The notes: generated by a model from the letters alone, not told the origin. Positions 54,004-64,000 are shown, counted from the stretch's first letter. The stretch: DNA of 64,000 bases from Thermoanaerobacter kivui (GCF_000763575.1 NZ_CP009170.1:1491501-1555500), one strand, 5' to 3'. Translations and numbers: made by a program.

Positions 54004-54270
54004 ATGTTATCAAAAAAAGATGATGCAAGACAAAACAAATAGAATTTGTAAGCATAGATCAATTAGTTCCCCAAGATCACCTATTGAGAAAAATAGAAAA
54101 AGTCATCAAATTTGATTTCATATATGACTTAGTAAAAGATAAATACTCCAAAGATTATGGTAGACCAAGTATAGACCCAGTAGTACTGATAAAAATATTA
54201 TTCATTCAATACCTATTCGGTATACCATCATTGAGGAGGACAATAGCTGAAATAAAAACAAATGTACCTT
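54004..54270 (+). pseudogene. IS1182-family transposase, N-terminal fragment
   Basis: MLSKKDDARQNK, then a frameshift, then QIEFVSIDQLVPQDHLLRKI, LVKDKYSKDYGRPSIDPVVL and IPSLRRTIAEIKTNVPYF. This is the standard N-terminal DNA-binding region of IS1182/IS5-like transposases. Homology stops near 54270, before the first catalytic Asp. Confidence 0.85.
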
Positions 54271-54286
54271 ATTTTTCTTTTTTTAG

Positions 54287-54592
54287 TCAAGTTTCCTTAC
54301 ACAAAATATTATACATCATCCCACACAAGAAAAAAACAAAAACACCAATTATACAAATATATATCTCTAAGGAATTAGAATTTTCTAAAGCATTTTTTCT
54401 TGTTACACTAAGAATTTTCTTGCCATCTCTTATAACTTCGAGATTTTTTCCATCTTTAGAGTATATAGTTGAAATGTTTCCTTTAAATTTTGTGTTTAAT
54501 GCTTGTGCATTCGCAACATTGATTAAATTTGTTATCATAACAACAACCATTAAAAACACCGCAAGGAACTTTTTTGTAAAAATTTTATTCAT
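54287..54592 (-). CDS. small exported membrane protein, unknown
   Basis: 101 residues. The N-terminal signal segment FLAVFLMVVVMITNLINVANA is followed by AQA, a short extracytoplasmic part with NISTIYSKDGKNLEVIRDGKK, and a C-terminal membrane helix (IYICIIGVFVFFLCGMMYNI). RBS GGAGG lies 11 bases before ATG 54592, so it looks expressible. Family not recognised. It lies within the IS relic, after the 5S gene, with its stop at the edge of the transposase fragment; its 3' end may have been cut by the rearrangement. Confidence 0.5.
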   Translation of the reverse strand: MNKIFTKKFLAVFLMVVVMITNLINVANAQALNTKFKGNISTIYSKDGKNLEVIRDGKKILSVTRKNALENSNSLEIYICIIGVFVFFLCGMMYNILCKET

Positions 54593-54783
54593 TCACTTCT
54601 AACCTCCATCCATACAAATTTTATTTTGGAAGATCTTCCAATTCGATGGTAACATTTTATTATGAGAGTATCAACTTTCATTTTACGTCGTATTTTACTA
54701 TCTTTATAAGCTTTTCTTTTTTTGTTTTTTGTTGTTTTCTAAGTTTTTCAAATAAAAATCTAAGACTAATTTTTGAAACATTA

Positions 54784-54832
54784 AAATAAAAAAGAGATAG
54801 TCCATTTTAAAAACAGACTACCTCTTTTTAAA
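54784..54832 (-). terminator. terminator of 5S rRNA
   Basis: AAAAGAGGTAGTCTG pairs with AGACTATCTCTTTTTT-type sequence (GACTATCTCTTTTTTATTTT) on the minus strand. Confidence 0.8.
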
Positions 54833-54833
54833 T

Positions 54834-54943
54834 TACCGGCAGCGACCTACTCTCCCGCGAAAGCAGTACCATCGGCGCTGGAGGGCTTAACTTCCGTGTT
54901 CGGCATGGGAATGGGTGTTTCACCTACGCTATATCGCCACTTA
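54834..54943 (-). rRNA. 5S rRNA, isolated from 16S/23S
   Basis: The minus strand has the conserved 5S core CCCATGCCGAACACGGAAGT, TTAAGCCC..AGCGCCGATGG and GGGAGAGTAGGTCGCTGCC, with a helix I pair GTGGCGA/TCGCTGCC. The ends are estimated. No 23S or 16S sequence lies on either side. It has its own promoter and terminator. Confidence 0.93.
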
Positions 54944-55013
54944 TTCTTATTAATTTTTTGTTGCGAATAAATAGCCTTTAAATGCTAATACGTAGAATAT
55001 AAAAATATAAACT

Positions 55014-55042
55014 ATTATCCGTTGTTGTTATTGCGGTTTCAA
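55014..55042 (-). promoter_or_regulatory. sigma-A promoter of the isolated 5S rRNA
   Basis: Minus-strand TTGAAA, 17-base spacer, GATAAT, giving a start about 60 bases before the 5S 5' end. A stem-forming GCGGTTTC..CATCGC stretch overlaps the -35 region. Confidence 0.6.
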
Positions 55043-55159
55043 ACATCGCAATTAACTTTTAACATATTTTGGCAGTAATGCTCTTAAAAAGTGAAAAAAT
55101 TTTTAATCAGGCTGTAATAATTTGAGAAAAAATATTTTATGCCCTTAAAAAATGCTATC

Positions 55160-55385
55160 ATAATTTGAAAATCTTTGGAGATTTAATTTGAGAATTGACA
55201 GGACAATATTAAGAGGGATAAAAAAATTGTCCATGCAGGTGATGCTTATTTTCGCATGCATGAATTTAAAGAAATTAGCGACATGGTTATGGAAAAAAAG
55301 GAAGGGTTCTTCACCTTTCCATGATTTTTATCCAATATTTATCAAATTATATCCAAATACAAAGCAAACCCCACTTTTTACGTAG
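55160..55385 (+). pseudogene. IS1182-family transposase, C-terminal fragment
   Basis: RTILRGIKKLSMQVMLIFAC then MNLKKLATWLWKK, the typical last helix of IS1182 transposases (xxQxxLxxxCMNLKKL). The frame continues to a stop at 55385 within the terminator hairpin. There is no RBS; sequence left of about 55160 is not recognisable. Confidence 0.75.
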
Positions 55386-55401
55386 ATAAAAAGTGGGGTT
55401 T
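55366..55401. terminator. transposase terminator of the IS1182 relic
   Basis: AAACCCCACTTTTT and AAAAAGTGGGGTTT form a 14-bp stem around CGTAGAT-type loop sequence, after the transposase C-terminal fragment. Confidence 0.7.
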
Positions 55402-55450
55402 GTCGTCAATCTGAGACACCATGAAAGTCATGGTGTCTTTTAAAAAATAT

Positions 55451-55840
55451 GTGAGCAAGTCTATAAGCCGAGTTCTGTCGAGGATGGCCATCTATCTACG
55501 GTAGTCAGTTGCCCGACACCTTTAGCGGCATAACCCGAGGGAAACGGCGGGCCACCTACTCCCTCCTATTCGCCTTGCTCCAGGTGGGGTTTGCAGAGCA
55601 GACCAGTCGCCTGGTCCCTGGTGAGCTCTTACCTCACCTTTCCACCCTTACCTGGCACTAAATGTGTTATTTAATATTTTACATTAAGAATATATTTTCC
55701 ATAACACATTTAGTGCCAGGCGGTATATTTCTGTTGCACTTTCCTTGGAGTCGCCTCCACCGGGTGTTACCCGGCACCCTGCCCTATGGAGCTCGGACTT
55801 TCCTCGTGCGAAATCGCACGCGGCCATCCGACTTACTCAC
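55451..55840 (-). ncRNA. rnpB: RNase P RNA, class A
   Basis: About 390 bases. Conserved pieces: GAGGAAAGTCCGAGCTCC, GGAAAGTGCAACAGAAA, GGTAAGGGTG, GTAAGAGCTCACC and the 3' CAGAACTCGGCTTATAGAC. Catalytic core of RNase P. P12 is unusual: arms 55651-55670 and 55701-55720 are a perfect 20-bp inverted repeat with a 30-base AT-rich loop. Ends set from the GTGAG/CTCAC-type terminal pairing. Confidence 0.96.
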
Positions 55841-55860
55841 ATATTATATTTCTTGAATAT

Positions 55861-55889
55861 ATACTATCATATATATCATTATATGTCAA
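55861..55889 (-). promoter_or_regulatory. sigma-A promoter of rnpB
   Basis: Minus-strand TTGACA, 17-base spacer, TAGTAT, about 20 bases before the RNA 5' end. Confidence 0.7.
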
Positions 55890-55894
55890 TACTC

Positions 55895-57010
55895 TTACAA
55901 ATAAACAAAAGGATCCTTTTGAGTTTCACTTACAATCACATCTATTTCATAACCTTGTTTTTGCGTTTCATCTATTATATATTCTGCTATAAACCTAACT
56001 GCAATATTTTCTGTTCCAAAATGCCCTGCATCAATTAGAGACAATCCGAGGTGTTGAGCTTCCACAGCATCGTGATAACCAATATCTGCTGTTATTAAGA
56101 CATCCGCTCCTTTGAAAAACGCTTTATGAATAAGACTTGCACCGCTTCCTCCGCAGACTGCAACTTTTTTAATCTTTTTTTCAAGGTCTCCTACCACTCT
56201 CAAATTTGACAATTTCAGTTTTGCTTTAACTTGCAAAGCTAACTCTTTCAAAGTAGTTTCAGTTATATAACCTATCCTTCCAAGCCCATATTCTACTTTT
56301 ATATTTTCTAAAGGATATACATCATAAGCAACTTCTTCATAAGGGTGTACGCTCAACATCGCCTTAATAACTTTTTCTAAAAGTTTTTGTGGAACTACCG
56401 TTTCTATTTTTACCTCAGAAGTCTTTTCAACTCTCCCTTTTTCTCCAATAAAGGGATTAGTCCCTTCCAATGGTCTAAAACTTCCTAATCCTGAAATCTG
56501 AAAAGTACAATCGCTGTAATTCCCAATAAAACCTGCTCCCGCACTACACATGGCATTTTTGACAACTTCTTCGTAGCCTTCTGGCACATAAACTGCAATC
56601 TTTTTATAACCTTCTGAATAGGTAACATCTAAAATCTCTCTGTCGTATATGCCCAAAACATTGCATAATATATCATTTATTCCATTTTGAGCTATGTCAA
56701 AACTGGTATGAGCTGCATAAAGAGATATATCGTTTTTTATAAGTCGGATCAGCAAAGAACCAACTGGATTATCAGTTCTTACATTCTTTATAGGCTTAAA
56801 AATTAACGGATGATGAGTGATAATCATGTCAACTTTCTTTTCAATTGCTTCTTTAACAACTTCAAAAGTTGTATCTAATGCCACTAAAACTTTAGATACA
56901 TCTTTGGAGCCGTCTCCAACAATCAATCCAACGTTATCCCATTCTTCAGCAAGTTTTCGCGGTGCAAGCTTATCCATCATAGAAGCTATTGTTTGACATT
57001 TTAAGCCCAT
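55895..57010 (-). CDS. Nif3-like dinuclear metal centre protein (YqfO type)
   Basis: 371 residues. Nif3 core: AEEWDNVGLIVGD, IITHHPLIFKPIKN and AAHTSFDIA at the N-terminus, and CGGSGASLI with VLITADIGYHDAVEAQHLGLSLIDAGHFGTE at the C-terminus. A PII-like insert (residues about 125-220) lies in the middle, as in Bacillus YqfO. Hexameric metal protein, proposed GTP cyclohydrolase I type 2 or NIF3; substrate unsettled. RBS GAGGTG lies before ATG 57010. Overlaps trmK by 41 bases, so coupled. Confidence 0.92.
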   Translation of the reverse strand: MGLKCQTIASMMDKLAPRKLAEEWDNVGLIVGDGSKDVSKVLVALDTTFEVVKEAIEKKVDMIITHHPLIFKPIKNVRTDNPVGSLLIRLIKNDISLYAAHTSFDIAQNGINDILCNVLGIYDREILDVTYSEGYKKIAVYVPEGYEEVVKNAMCSAGAGFIGNYSDCTFQISGLGSFRPLEGTNPFIGEKGRVEKTSEVKIETVVPQKLLEKVIKAMLSVHPYEEVAYDVYPLENIKVEYGLGRIGYITETTLKELALQVKAKLKLSNLRVVGDLEKKIKKVAVCGGSGASLIHKAFFKGADVLITADIGYHDAVEAQHLGLSLIDAGHFGTENIAVRFIAEYIIDETQKQGYEIDVIVSETQKDPFVYL

Positions 57011-57674
57011 CCCTCAACACCTCGAATTTCTCTAATTTTTCTTTTAATTGATTATATTTTTTCTTCTCTTTTGGAAGTTTATTAATAATTCTCTGAATTT
57101 TATCTATTTTGTATTGCACAAAATCTTTTAACAAAGGATGATTTTTCTCTATGAGTTTTTGTCCTATATCATAATATATGTCATTTTTGATATTTTGTCT
57201 ACCATGTTCTGCTACAAGTATTTCATAATACTTTTGTTTTTCTTTTACTAAATCTTCATCATAAATTTTATAACCATTCTCAACAAGATACTTTCTCAGA
57301 TAATCAGAATCTCTCATGGGCTGTAATATAAATCTTTGGATGGTTTTCGCGATTTCTTTACTTTCCTCAAGTATTTGAGAAATTAAAATTCCACCCATTC
57401 CTGCAATTACAACAACTTCTACCTCATGAGGCTTTAAAACAGACAACCCATTTCCTAATCTCGTATCAATAAAGCCTTGCAATCCGCGCTTTTTTATTTC
57501 TTCTATAGCCTTATTCAGTGAACCTGATTTTAAATCAGAAGCTATTACGTAAGAAGCTATGTTATTTTCAATAAGGTAAACAGGAATAAAACCGTGGTCA
57601 GTTCCTATGTCCGCTACTTTTGTTCCATAAGGTATATATTCAACTATTTTTTTTAATCTCTCAGTCAGCTTCAT
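56970..57674 (-). CDS. trmK: tRNA (adenine22-N1)-methyltransferase TrmK
   Basis: About 234 residues. SAM motif GTKVADIGTDHGFIPVYLIE, then VVIAGMGGILISQILEE and RFILQPMRDSDYLRKYL, with a C-terminal coiled coil. Methylates A22 of bacterial tRNAs. The start is ATG 57674 (MKLTERLKKIV) after GGGAGG; the longer frame has no RBS. It lies downstream of rpoD with Nif3, the usual Firmicute order. Confidence 0.93.
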   Translation of the reverse strand: MKLTERLKKIVEYIPYGTKVADIGTDHGFIPVYLIENNIASYVIASDLKSGSLNKAIEEIKKRGLQGFIDTRLGNGLSVLKPHEVEVVVIAGMGGILISQILEESKEIAKTIQRFILQPMRDSDYLRKYLVENGYKIYDEDLVKEKQKYYEILVAEHGRQNIKNDIYYDIGQKLIEKNHPLLKDFVQYKIDKIQRIINKLPKEKKKYNQLKEKLEKFEVLRDGLKMSNNSFYDG

Positions 57675-57742
57675 AAAATCCTCCCAATAAAAAATAAAAA
57701 GCATTTGATAGCCTCAAATGCTTTTTAAAATATCTATTTTAA

Positions 57743-57818
57743 TGGTGGGCCTTCAGGGATTTGAACCCCGGACCAATCGGTTATGAGCCGACCGCTCTGC
57801 CAGCTGAGCTAAAGGCCC
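57743..57818 (-). tRNA. tRNA with CAU anticodon (Met elongator or Ile2)
   Basis: 76 bases with encoded CCA; acceptor GGGCCTT with AAGGCCC; anticodon loop CTCATAA. It is not an initiator: the acceptor is fully paired and the GGG/CCC anticodon stem is absent. Elongator tRNA-Met and lysidine-modified tRNA-Ile2 share this loop, and I cannot separate them by eye. Confidence 0.85.
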
Positions 57819-57824
57819 AAAAAA

Positions 57825-57899
57825 TGGCTCCTCAGGTAGGGCTCGAACCTACAACCTACCGGTTAACAGCCGGTTGCTCTACCATTGAGCTACTGAGGA
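57825..57899 (-). tRNA. tRNA-Asn (anticodon GUU)
   Basis: 75 bases ending GCCA; acceptor TCCTCAG with CTGAGGA; anticodon loop CTGTTAA. First gene of the two-tRNA unit. Confidence 0.95.
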
Positions 57900-57910
57900 A
57901 TACAATAATA

Positions 57911-57938
57911 ATTATACAGATTTTTGCCCCATTGTCAA
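57911..57938 (-). promoter_or_regulatory. sigma-A promoter of tRNA-Asn/tRNA-CAU
   Basis: Minus-strand TTGACA, 16-base spacer, TATAAT, about 12 bases before tRNA-Asn. Confidence 0.7.
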
Positions 57939-57950
57939 GACAGCTATCTT

Positions 57951-59024
57951 TTAATCAAGAAAATCTTTCAATTTTTTAGATCGAGAAGGATGTCTCAATT
58001 TTCTCAACGCTTTTGCTTCAATTTGTCTTATGCGCTCTCTTGTAACATTAAATTCTTTACCGACTTCCTCTAATGTCCTTGCTCTACCATCATCAAGTCC
58101 AAATCTCAACCTTAATACCTTCTCTTCCCTCGGGGTTAAAGTGTCGAGAACATCCATCAATTGCTCTTTTAGCATTGTAAATGCAGCAGCCTCTGCTGGA
58201 GCTGGTGCATCTTCATCAGGTATAAAATCCCCGAGATGGCTATCCTCTTCTTCCCCAATCGGGGTTTCTAATGATACAGGCTCTTGAGCTATCTTCATTA
58301 TCTCCCTTACTTTCTCTTCAGGCATACCCATTTCTTTTGCTAATTCCTCTGGAGTAGGTTCGCGACCCAATTCCTGCAACAGTTGTCTTTGAACTCTTAT
58401 CAATTTGTTAATAGTTTCTACCATGTGGACAGGAATTCTTATTGTCCTTGCTTGGTCCGCAATAGCCCTTGTAATAGCCTGCCTTATCCACCATGTGGCA
58501 TAGGTACTGAATTTATAGCCTTTTCTGTAGTCAAATTTTTCTACAGCTTTTAAAAGGCCTAAATTTCCCTCTTGTATCAAATCAAGGAAAAGCATTCCTC
58601 TTCCTACATATCTTTTGGCAATGCTCACTACAAGTCTTAAGTTAGCTTCTATAAGCCTTTTTTTAGCTTCTTCATCCCCCTGTTCTATTCTTTTGGCTAA
58701 TTCTATTTCCTCTTCAGGAGTGAGAAGAGGAATCTTGCCTATCTCTTTTAAATACATTCTGACAGGGTCGTCTATGCTGATTCCCTCAGGAAGAGAAAGG
58801 TCAAGGTCTAAATCTTCTTCTGGTATTTCTTCCTGACGAGGTTCCTCTCCCACAATCTCTATACCCAAATCTTCAAAAGTATCATACACTTTTTCAATTT
58901 GGTCAGGATTCAAATCAATATCTTCTAAAGAATCCATTATCTCATTGTAGGTTAGCATCCCAGTTTTTTTCCCTTTATTGATAAGCTCTGTAATAGCTTC
59001 TTTAGACAATTTTTCGTTGTTCAT
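57951..59024 (-). CDS. rpoD: RNA polymerase principal sigma factor RpoD (SigA)
   Basis: About 357 residues. Region 1.1 (N-terminal), region 1.2 [18 protein letters not shown], region 2 [15 protein letters not shown] and [20 protein letters not shown], region 3 and region 4 [20 protein letters not shown]. The insert between 1.2 and 2 is short, as in Firmicutes. The start is ATG 59024 behind GGGAGGGG; ATG 59063 overlaps dnaG and lacks an RBS. Operon dnaG-rpoD. Confidence 0.96.
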   Translation of the reverse strand: MNNEKLSKEAITELINKGKKTGMLTYNEIMDSLEDIDLNPDQIEKVYDTFEDLGIEIVGEEPRQEEIPEEDLDLDLSLPEGISIDDPVRMYLKEIGKIPLLTPEEEIELAKRIEQGDEEAKKRLIEANLRLVVSIAKRYVGRGMLFLDLIQEGNLGLLKAVEKFDYRKGYKFSTYATWWIRQAITRAIADQARTIRIPVHMVETINKLIRVQRQLLQELGREPTPEELAKEMGMPEEKVREIMKIAQEPVSLETPIGEEEDSHLGDFIPDEDAPAPAEAAAFTMLKEQLMDVLDTLTPREEKVLRLRFGLDDGRARTLEEVGKEFNVTRERIRQIEAKALRKLRHPSRSKKLKDFLD

Positions 59025-59055
59025 AGGTTTCCCCTCCCTCTGGGTTTCTCTCCTT

Positions 59056-60843
59056 TTAGCCATTTTTTATCTTTAGCATCTCCTTTTCACAATTTTGTAA
59101 TTCTATTAATAATTGCCTTTCAGCATCTATATTTCCAGCAATATGCGCTTTATTTATCTCTTCTTTGATTTTTTCTCTTTTTTTGATTAAATTATTGAAA
59201 ATGATTTTGTTAATAGTATCATTGACGACTTGCTCTGTTATATCATCGCTTGCATAAAAGATTCTGATTATATCAGTAAATTCAGAGATAAGAGTCTCTT
59301 CCTCCAAAAGATAGACAATATCATTTACATCTGTTTTTTTACCATCTTCTAACCTTTTTATTATCTCATCAAAAATTGGCTTTAATTTAACATTCTCAAA
59401 CATATCACTATCTATTCTACCTTTAATTTTTGGATAAATACCGTTATCATAAAGAAGCAAAGCAATCAAGTACTTTTCTGGTGATATTTTACTACTACTG
59501 TATATATTATGCCTTATCTTGCCAGCCATATACATATTTTTTTGATTTTTTTCAATTTTGCTATTGACAAAACGACTAATTTCTGTTCTCACAGCATCCT
59601 CAGGTATTTGAGCGATTTTCGCTGCAACAGAAATATAGACTTCTTTTTTGACTTCGTCAGAAATTTTTGCAATATCTCTTGCAATTTTTTTAATGTAAAG
59701 TATCCTGTCTTGAGGGCTATCCATATTGAGATTCTTTTTATAGATTTTTGATTTATACTCAATTAAACTATCGGCTTTTTCTATAAGTTGAGTAAATACT
59801 TCCACTCCTTCTTTTTTTATAAACTCATCAGGGTCTTTACCTTGAGGTATACTTAATACCTTTATATTTAAATTTAATTCATCAAGAATGTCAAGCCCCC
59901 TTAAGGTAGCGTTAATGCCTGCCTCATCTGAATCGTATGCTATTATGACATTTTTTTTATATTTTTTTATTAGTTTTGCTTGGTCCAACGTCAAAGCAGT
60001 TCCTAAAGAAGCGACAACGTAGTCTATTCCAGCTTGATAAAGGGAGATTGCGTCCATATATCCTTCTACAATTATAAACTTATCTTGTTGAGATTTTTTT
60101 GCAAAATTTATTGCAAACAACGTTTTCCTTTTTTTAAATACCTCTGTCTCGGGAGTGTTTAAGTATTTTGGCAGAGTATCAGCTATAGAACGTCCTCCAA
60201 ATCCTATTACATTACCTTTTACGTCTATAATCGGAAACATTATCCTGTTTCTGAATCTATCATAATAACTATTATTTTTTTTTGACAAAAGTCCTGCTTT
60301 AACAAGAAAATCTTCTGAATAACCTTTTTCTTTTAGAAATTTTAACAAACTATCTCCCTGAGATGGCGAATACCCTAATCCAAATTTTTTTATAGTACTC
60401 TCCGTCAATCCTCTTTTTTTTATATAAGCTAACGCTTGTCTCCCTTCTTCCGAAAAAAGTTTGTTGTAAAAGTACATAGCAGCTAATTTATTTACTTTAT
60501 ATATTTCGTCAATAAGCTTTTTTTTTCGATACTCTGCTTCAGTAAGATAAGTTTCTGTGAGAGTTATTCCAGCTCTTTCAGCAAGAAATTCAATAGCTTC
60601 TTTAAAAGTAAGATTTTCGACATTCATCACAAAGGTTACAACATTTCCGCTGGCATTGCAGCCAAAGCAATGATATACTTGTTTTTCTGGGCTCACACTA
60701 AAAGATGGTGTTTTTTCACGGTGAAAAGGGCATAAACCTTTGAATTCTCTCCCTGACTTTTTTAATTCTACGTACTCTGAAACTACATCCACTATGTCAT
60801 TTTCTTCAATTACCCTCTCGATCATTTCTCTTGAATAAGCCAT
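59056..60843 (-). CDS. dnaG: DNA primase
   Basis: 595 residues. The zinc domain [21 protein letters not shown] with CFGC, the RNA-polymerase core, TOPRIM residues [17 protein letters not shown] and IAYDSDEAG, and a C-terminal helicase-binding region. Makes Okazaki primers. RBS AGGTGAT lies before ATG 60843. Confidence 0.96.
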   Translation of the reverse strand: MAYSREMIERVIEENDIVDVVSEYVELKKSGREFKGLCPFHREKTPSFSVSPEKQVYHCFGCNASGNVVTFVMNVENLTFKEAIEFLAERAGITLTETYLTEAEYRKKKLIDEIYKVNKLAAMYFYNKLFSEEGRQALAYIKKRGLTESTIKKFGLGYSPSQGDSLLKFLKEKGYSEDFLVKAGLLSKKNNSYYDRFRNRIMFPIIDVKGNVIGFGGRSIADTLPKYLNTPETEVFKKRKTLFAINFAKKSQQDKFIIVEGYMDAISLYQAGIDYVVASLGTALTLDQAKLIKKYKKNVIIAYDSDEAGINATLRGLDILDELNLNIKVLSIPQGKDPDEFIKKEGVEVFTQLIEKADSLIEYKSKIYKKNLNMDSPQDRILYIKKIARDIAKISDEVKKEVYISVAAKIAQIPEDAVRTEISRFVNSKIEKNQKNMYMAGKIRHNIYSSSKISPEKYLIALLLYDNGIYPKIKGRIDSDMFENVKLKPIFDEIIKRLEDGKKTDVNDIVYLLEEETLISEFTDIIRIFYASDDITEQVVNDTINKIIFNNLIKKREKIKEEINKAHIAGNIDAERQLLIELQNCEKEMLKIKNG

Positions 60844-60970
60844 CTATATCACCTAATTATTCTATTCGACAAAAATTGTTAAATTCCTTTTTGATAATAA
60901 AATTATCATAGTGACGACCAATATATATTCGACAAAAAATTTAAAAATCCTTCTTTTAGATTTATTAATC

Positions 60971-61990
60971 TTAAAAAATATTTTGTTCAAACCATGGACT
61001 TGGCAAGAAAATCTCTTTATACTTAAACAAAGCATATTTATCTGTCATGCCTGCAATATAATCTGCTACCGCTCTTTCTCTACCGTAAATTTCAGCAAGT
61101 CTTACAAATTCTTGAGGCATCTTATGGACATTATCGTAAAAGTAGTAGAACAATTGCTCTACTACTTTTTTAGCCTTCTCTTCATCCCTTTTGGCTTTTG
61201 AACCGATGTAAACTTTTTCAAACAAAAACTCCCTTAAACTGTAAGTTGCTTCATAAATTTCCTTACTCATTGATACACATGGTTTCCCCAAACTATTCGC
61301 TATTACATCTCTTACCATAGTATCTATTCTTTTGCTGTGCTTGTCTCCCAAAATCTGTATCAAATCTTTAGGTAAATCTTCGGGATTTAAAACTCTGCCT
61401 CTTATGGCATCATCTATATCATGATTGATATAAGCTATTTTATCAGAAATTTGAACGACTTGTCCTTCTAAAGTCTGAGGATTTCCAGAAGTAGAATGGT
61501 TACATATTCCATCTTTAACTTCCCATGTTAAATTAAGTCCTTTGCCATCATTTTCTAAAATTTCAACTACTCTTATACTTTGCTGATTGTGTCTAAAGCC
61601 TTCCTTTAAAAGCCTATTTAAAACTTCTTCTCCTGAATGTCCAAAAGGAGTATGTCCCAAATCATGGCCTAATGCTATTGCTTCTGTCAAATCTTCGTTT
61701 AACCTCAACGCTCTTGCAATAGTTCTAGCAATTTGCGCCACTTCTAACGTATGTGTAAGCCTCGTGCGGTAATGATCACCTTCTGGAGAAATAAAGACTT
61801 GTGTTTTATGGCTTAACCTTCTAAAAGCCTTACTGTGGATAATTCTATCTCTATCCCTTTGGAAATCAGTTCTTATGTCACACTTTTCCTCATATTTATC
61901 TCTGCCGCGGGTTTCGCGGCTTTTTGTCGCATAGGGGGAAAGCATCTGATATTCTAATTCCTCGGTAATTTCTCGAATTTTAATTTTCAT
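60971..61990 (-). CDS. dGTPase-like HD triphosphohydrolase
   Basis: About 339 residues. [24 protein letters not shown], the HD motif [19 protein letters not shown] and [12 protein letters not shown] are all present. Family hydrolyses dNTPs to nucleoside and triphosphate. The start is ATG 61990 after GGTGG; the upstream portion of the frame crosses the secG terminator and is not coding. Precedes dnaG, the common Firmicute order. Confidence 0.92.
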   Translation of the reverse strand: MKIKIREITEELEYQMLSPYATKSRETRGRDKYEEKCDIRTDFQRDRDRIIHSKAFRRLSHKTQVFISPEGDHYRTRLTHTLEVAQIARTIARALRLNEDLTEAIALGHDLGHTPFGHSGEEVLNRLLKEGFRHNQQSIRVVEILENDGKGLNLTWEVKDGICNHSTSGNPQTLEGQVVQISDKIAYINHDIDDAIRGRVLNPEDLPKDLIQILGDKHSKRIDTMVRDVIANSLGKPCVSMSKEIYEATYSLREFLFEKVYIGSKAKRDEEKAKKVVEQLFYYFYDNVHKMPQEFVRLAEIYGRERAVADYIAGMTDKYALFKYKEIFLPSPWFEQNIF

Positions 61991-62023
61991 TGGACCACCC
62001 GGCCTTTTTGAAATAATGGTCGG

Positions 62024-62052
62024 TAAAAATAAAAACCCATTAAGGGTTTTTA
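62024..62052 (-). terminator. terminator of secG
   Basis: AAAACCC, loop TTAAT, GGGTTTTTATTTTT on the minus strand. Confidence 0.8.
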
Positions 62053-62080
62053 GCATTTCAAATATTGCCGTCTTTTGCCA

Positions 62081-62320
62081 TTATTTAGCCATTAATAGCG
62101 TCAATACCATAGACAAAATTATAAAAACCGCTGCTCCTATGGTAGTAAGCCTCTCTAAAGTTCCCTCCATAGTACGGGCTTTATTTTTACCAAAGAAGGT
62201 TTCTGCTCCTCCTGCTATTACTCCTGAAATGCCTGCACTTTTACCTTTTTGCAAAAGTATCACAGCTATTAAGAAAAGACTAACTAAAACGTGTATAACC
62301 ATGAGTACAGTTTTTAGCAT
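62081..62320 (-). CDS. secG: preprotein translocase subunit SecG
   Basis: 79 residues with two membrane helices (VLMVIHVLVSLFLIAVILLQ and IGAAVFIILSMVLTLLM) and the SecG loop LLQKGKSAGISGVIAGGAET. Part of SecYEG. RBS GGCGGTG lies before ATG 62320. Confidence 0.94.
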   Translation of the reverse strand: MLKTVLMVIHVLVSLFLIAVILLQKGKSAGISGVIAGGAETFFGKNKARTMEGTLERLTTIGAAVFIILSMVLTLLMAK

Positions 62321-62429
62321 ATTTACACCGCCTTATCTCTAATTTTTGCTCTGCAAAAACACAATACCACATACTATATTATATCTATAATGTATCTCTT
62401 AATCAAGAGGTTTTATTAAAAAGTGTGTG

Positions 62430-62600
62430 TCAAAAGTTAATAGGTGCCCGCCTCCGCCATCCTTGGCTTCGTCCCCGCTTCCGTCTTTCGGTCTCGCTAA
62501 GTTTCCCGGCACTCAACTGAACGGGCTGGTCCTTTCTCTTATTCTCCTTTTTTAACATTTTCGGTTGAGTGCCGGGCTGTCAAGTCGCTTCTCTTGTGCA
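62430..62600 (-). other. GC-rich inverted-repeat element, unexplained
   Basis: About 170 bases, much richer in GC than the flanks. Arms CCCGGCACTCAAC (62505-62517) and GTTGAGTGCCGGG (62564-62576) are a perfect 13-bp inverted repeat around an A/G-rich loop. The minus strand also has an ORF of 42 codons (62558 to 62430, MLKKENKRKDQPVQLSAGKL at its start, strongly basic) without an RBS. It could be a structured RNA, a remnant of an intron or IS, or a chance ORF in a repeat. Confidence 0.4.
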
Positions 62601-62644
62601 AAATGTCAGCAATATTACCTAACTTATAATTTTACACAGACTAT

Positions 62645-62675
62645 TAAAAAAGGGAACCCATTTGGATCCCCTTTT
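62645..62675 (-). terminator. terminator of eno
   Basis: AAAGGGGATCC, loop AAAT, GGGTTCCCTTTTTT on the minus strand, a stem with one bulge. Confidence 0.8.
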
Positions 62676-62677
62676 AA

Positions 62678-64000
<1,323 letters not shown>

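Larger units (their letters stand above)
53894..55436. mobile_element. IS1182-type relic carrying a 5S rRNA gene
   Basis: Direct hairpin copies ATACCATGAAAGCCATGGTAT (53894) and ACACCATGAAAGTCATGGTGT (55416) flank 1501 bases. Inside, the left end reads CAGACTTTAGACAAA and the right end, inverted, CAGATTGACGACAAA. The transposase N-terminus (54004-54270) and C-terminus (55160-55385) are both on the plus strand, in the right order. The DDE core is missing. In its place lie a small minus-strand membrane-protein gene and a 5S rRNA gene with promoter and terminator. Confidence 0.7.

Noticed and set aside
55662-56038. Overlapping plus-strand ORFs
   Set aside because: They lie on the opposite strand of rnpB and the Nif3-like gene; no RBS.
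62430-62558. 42-codon basic ORF as a real gene
   Set aside because: No RBS and wholly inside a GC-rich inverted-repeat element; recorded only as part of that element.

Overview
The window is about 64 kb of low-GC Firmicutes chromosome. Gene content and protein style fit a thermophilic, anaerobic, spore-forming clostridium of the Thermoanaerobacter/Caldanaerobacter type. Evidence: sporulation genes (yunB, ytxC, a YhcN-like lipoprotein, an unlisted alpha/beta SASP), T-box leaders on pheST and thrS, an L20-type infC leader with an AUU start, superoxide reductase, and IS families common in that group. The genus is inference; no search was run. Almost every gene is on the minus strand. Exceptions are ychF, two unrelated genes near 12-14 kb, transposase genes and a few remnants.

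Layout. 0-6 kb: YhcN-like lipoprotein, ychF, a decayed SHOCT-like gene beside a DUF2089 regulator, thiI with its cysteine desulfurase, csoR, and a Cys-rich secreted-type unknown. 6-12 kb: superoxide reductase, two copies of an EncFtn-like ferritin flanking cobT, then lipA, an internally deleted lipB and lpdA. A relic of an E2 acyltransferase C-terminus sits just past cobT, so this looks like a lipoyl-complex locus that has been rearranged and is decaying. 12-24 kb: an unknown propeller/coiled-coil protein, DUF3343, a CAP-domain protein, M18 aminopeptidase, degS-degU, tRNA-Ala, yunB, DUF523, mutS2, U32 peptidase, zapA. 24-26 kb: decayed IS607-type element. 26-37 kb: translation operons (pheST, rRNA/tRNA methylase, infC-rpmI-rplT), aroC with an MFS transporter, thrS. 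37-42 kb: DUF445, ytxC, GME-fold protein, REC-GGDEF protein, thioredoxin-like protein, an ISL3-type IS. 42-53 kb: five-tRNA operon, hslO, csp, sirtuin, SASP with a YcdB-like protein, NifU-like protein, frameshifted fRMsr, Uma2 nuclease, lgt, two paralogous tRNA-Val loci around pepV, manA, deoD. 54-55.4 kb: an IS1182-type relic whose middle is a 5S rRNA gene plus a small membrane-protein gene. 55.4-64 kb: rnpB, Nif3-like protein, trmK, two tRNAs, the dnaG-rpoD macromolecular-synthesis pair, dGTPase, secG, eno.

The most unusual pattern is a set of elements (15.9, 50.0 and 53.9-55.4 kb, plus a partial one at 1.7 kb). They share ends related to TTTGTC..CA..TCTGA and are each flanked by direct copies of a whole palindromic hairpin, usually a transcription terminator. 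This suggests a family of IS1182-related elements and deletion derivatives that insert into terminators and duplicate the hairpin. One of them carries a 5S rRNA gene with its own promoter. Terminators, sigma-A promoters and start-codon corrections were read directly from the sequence.
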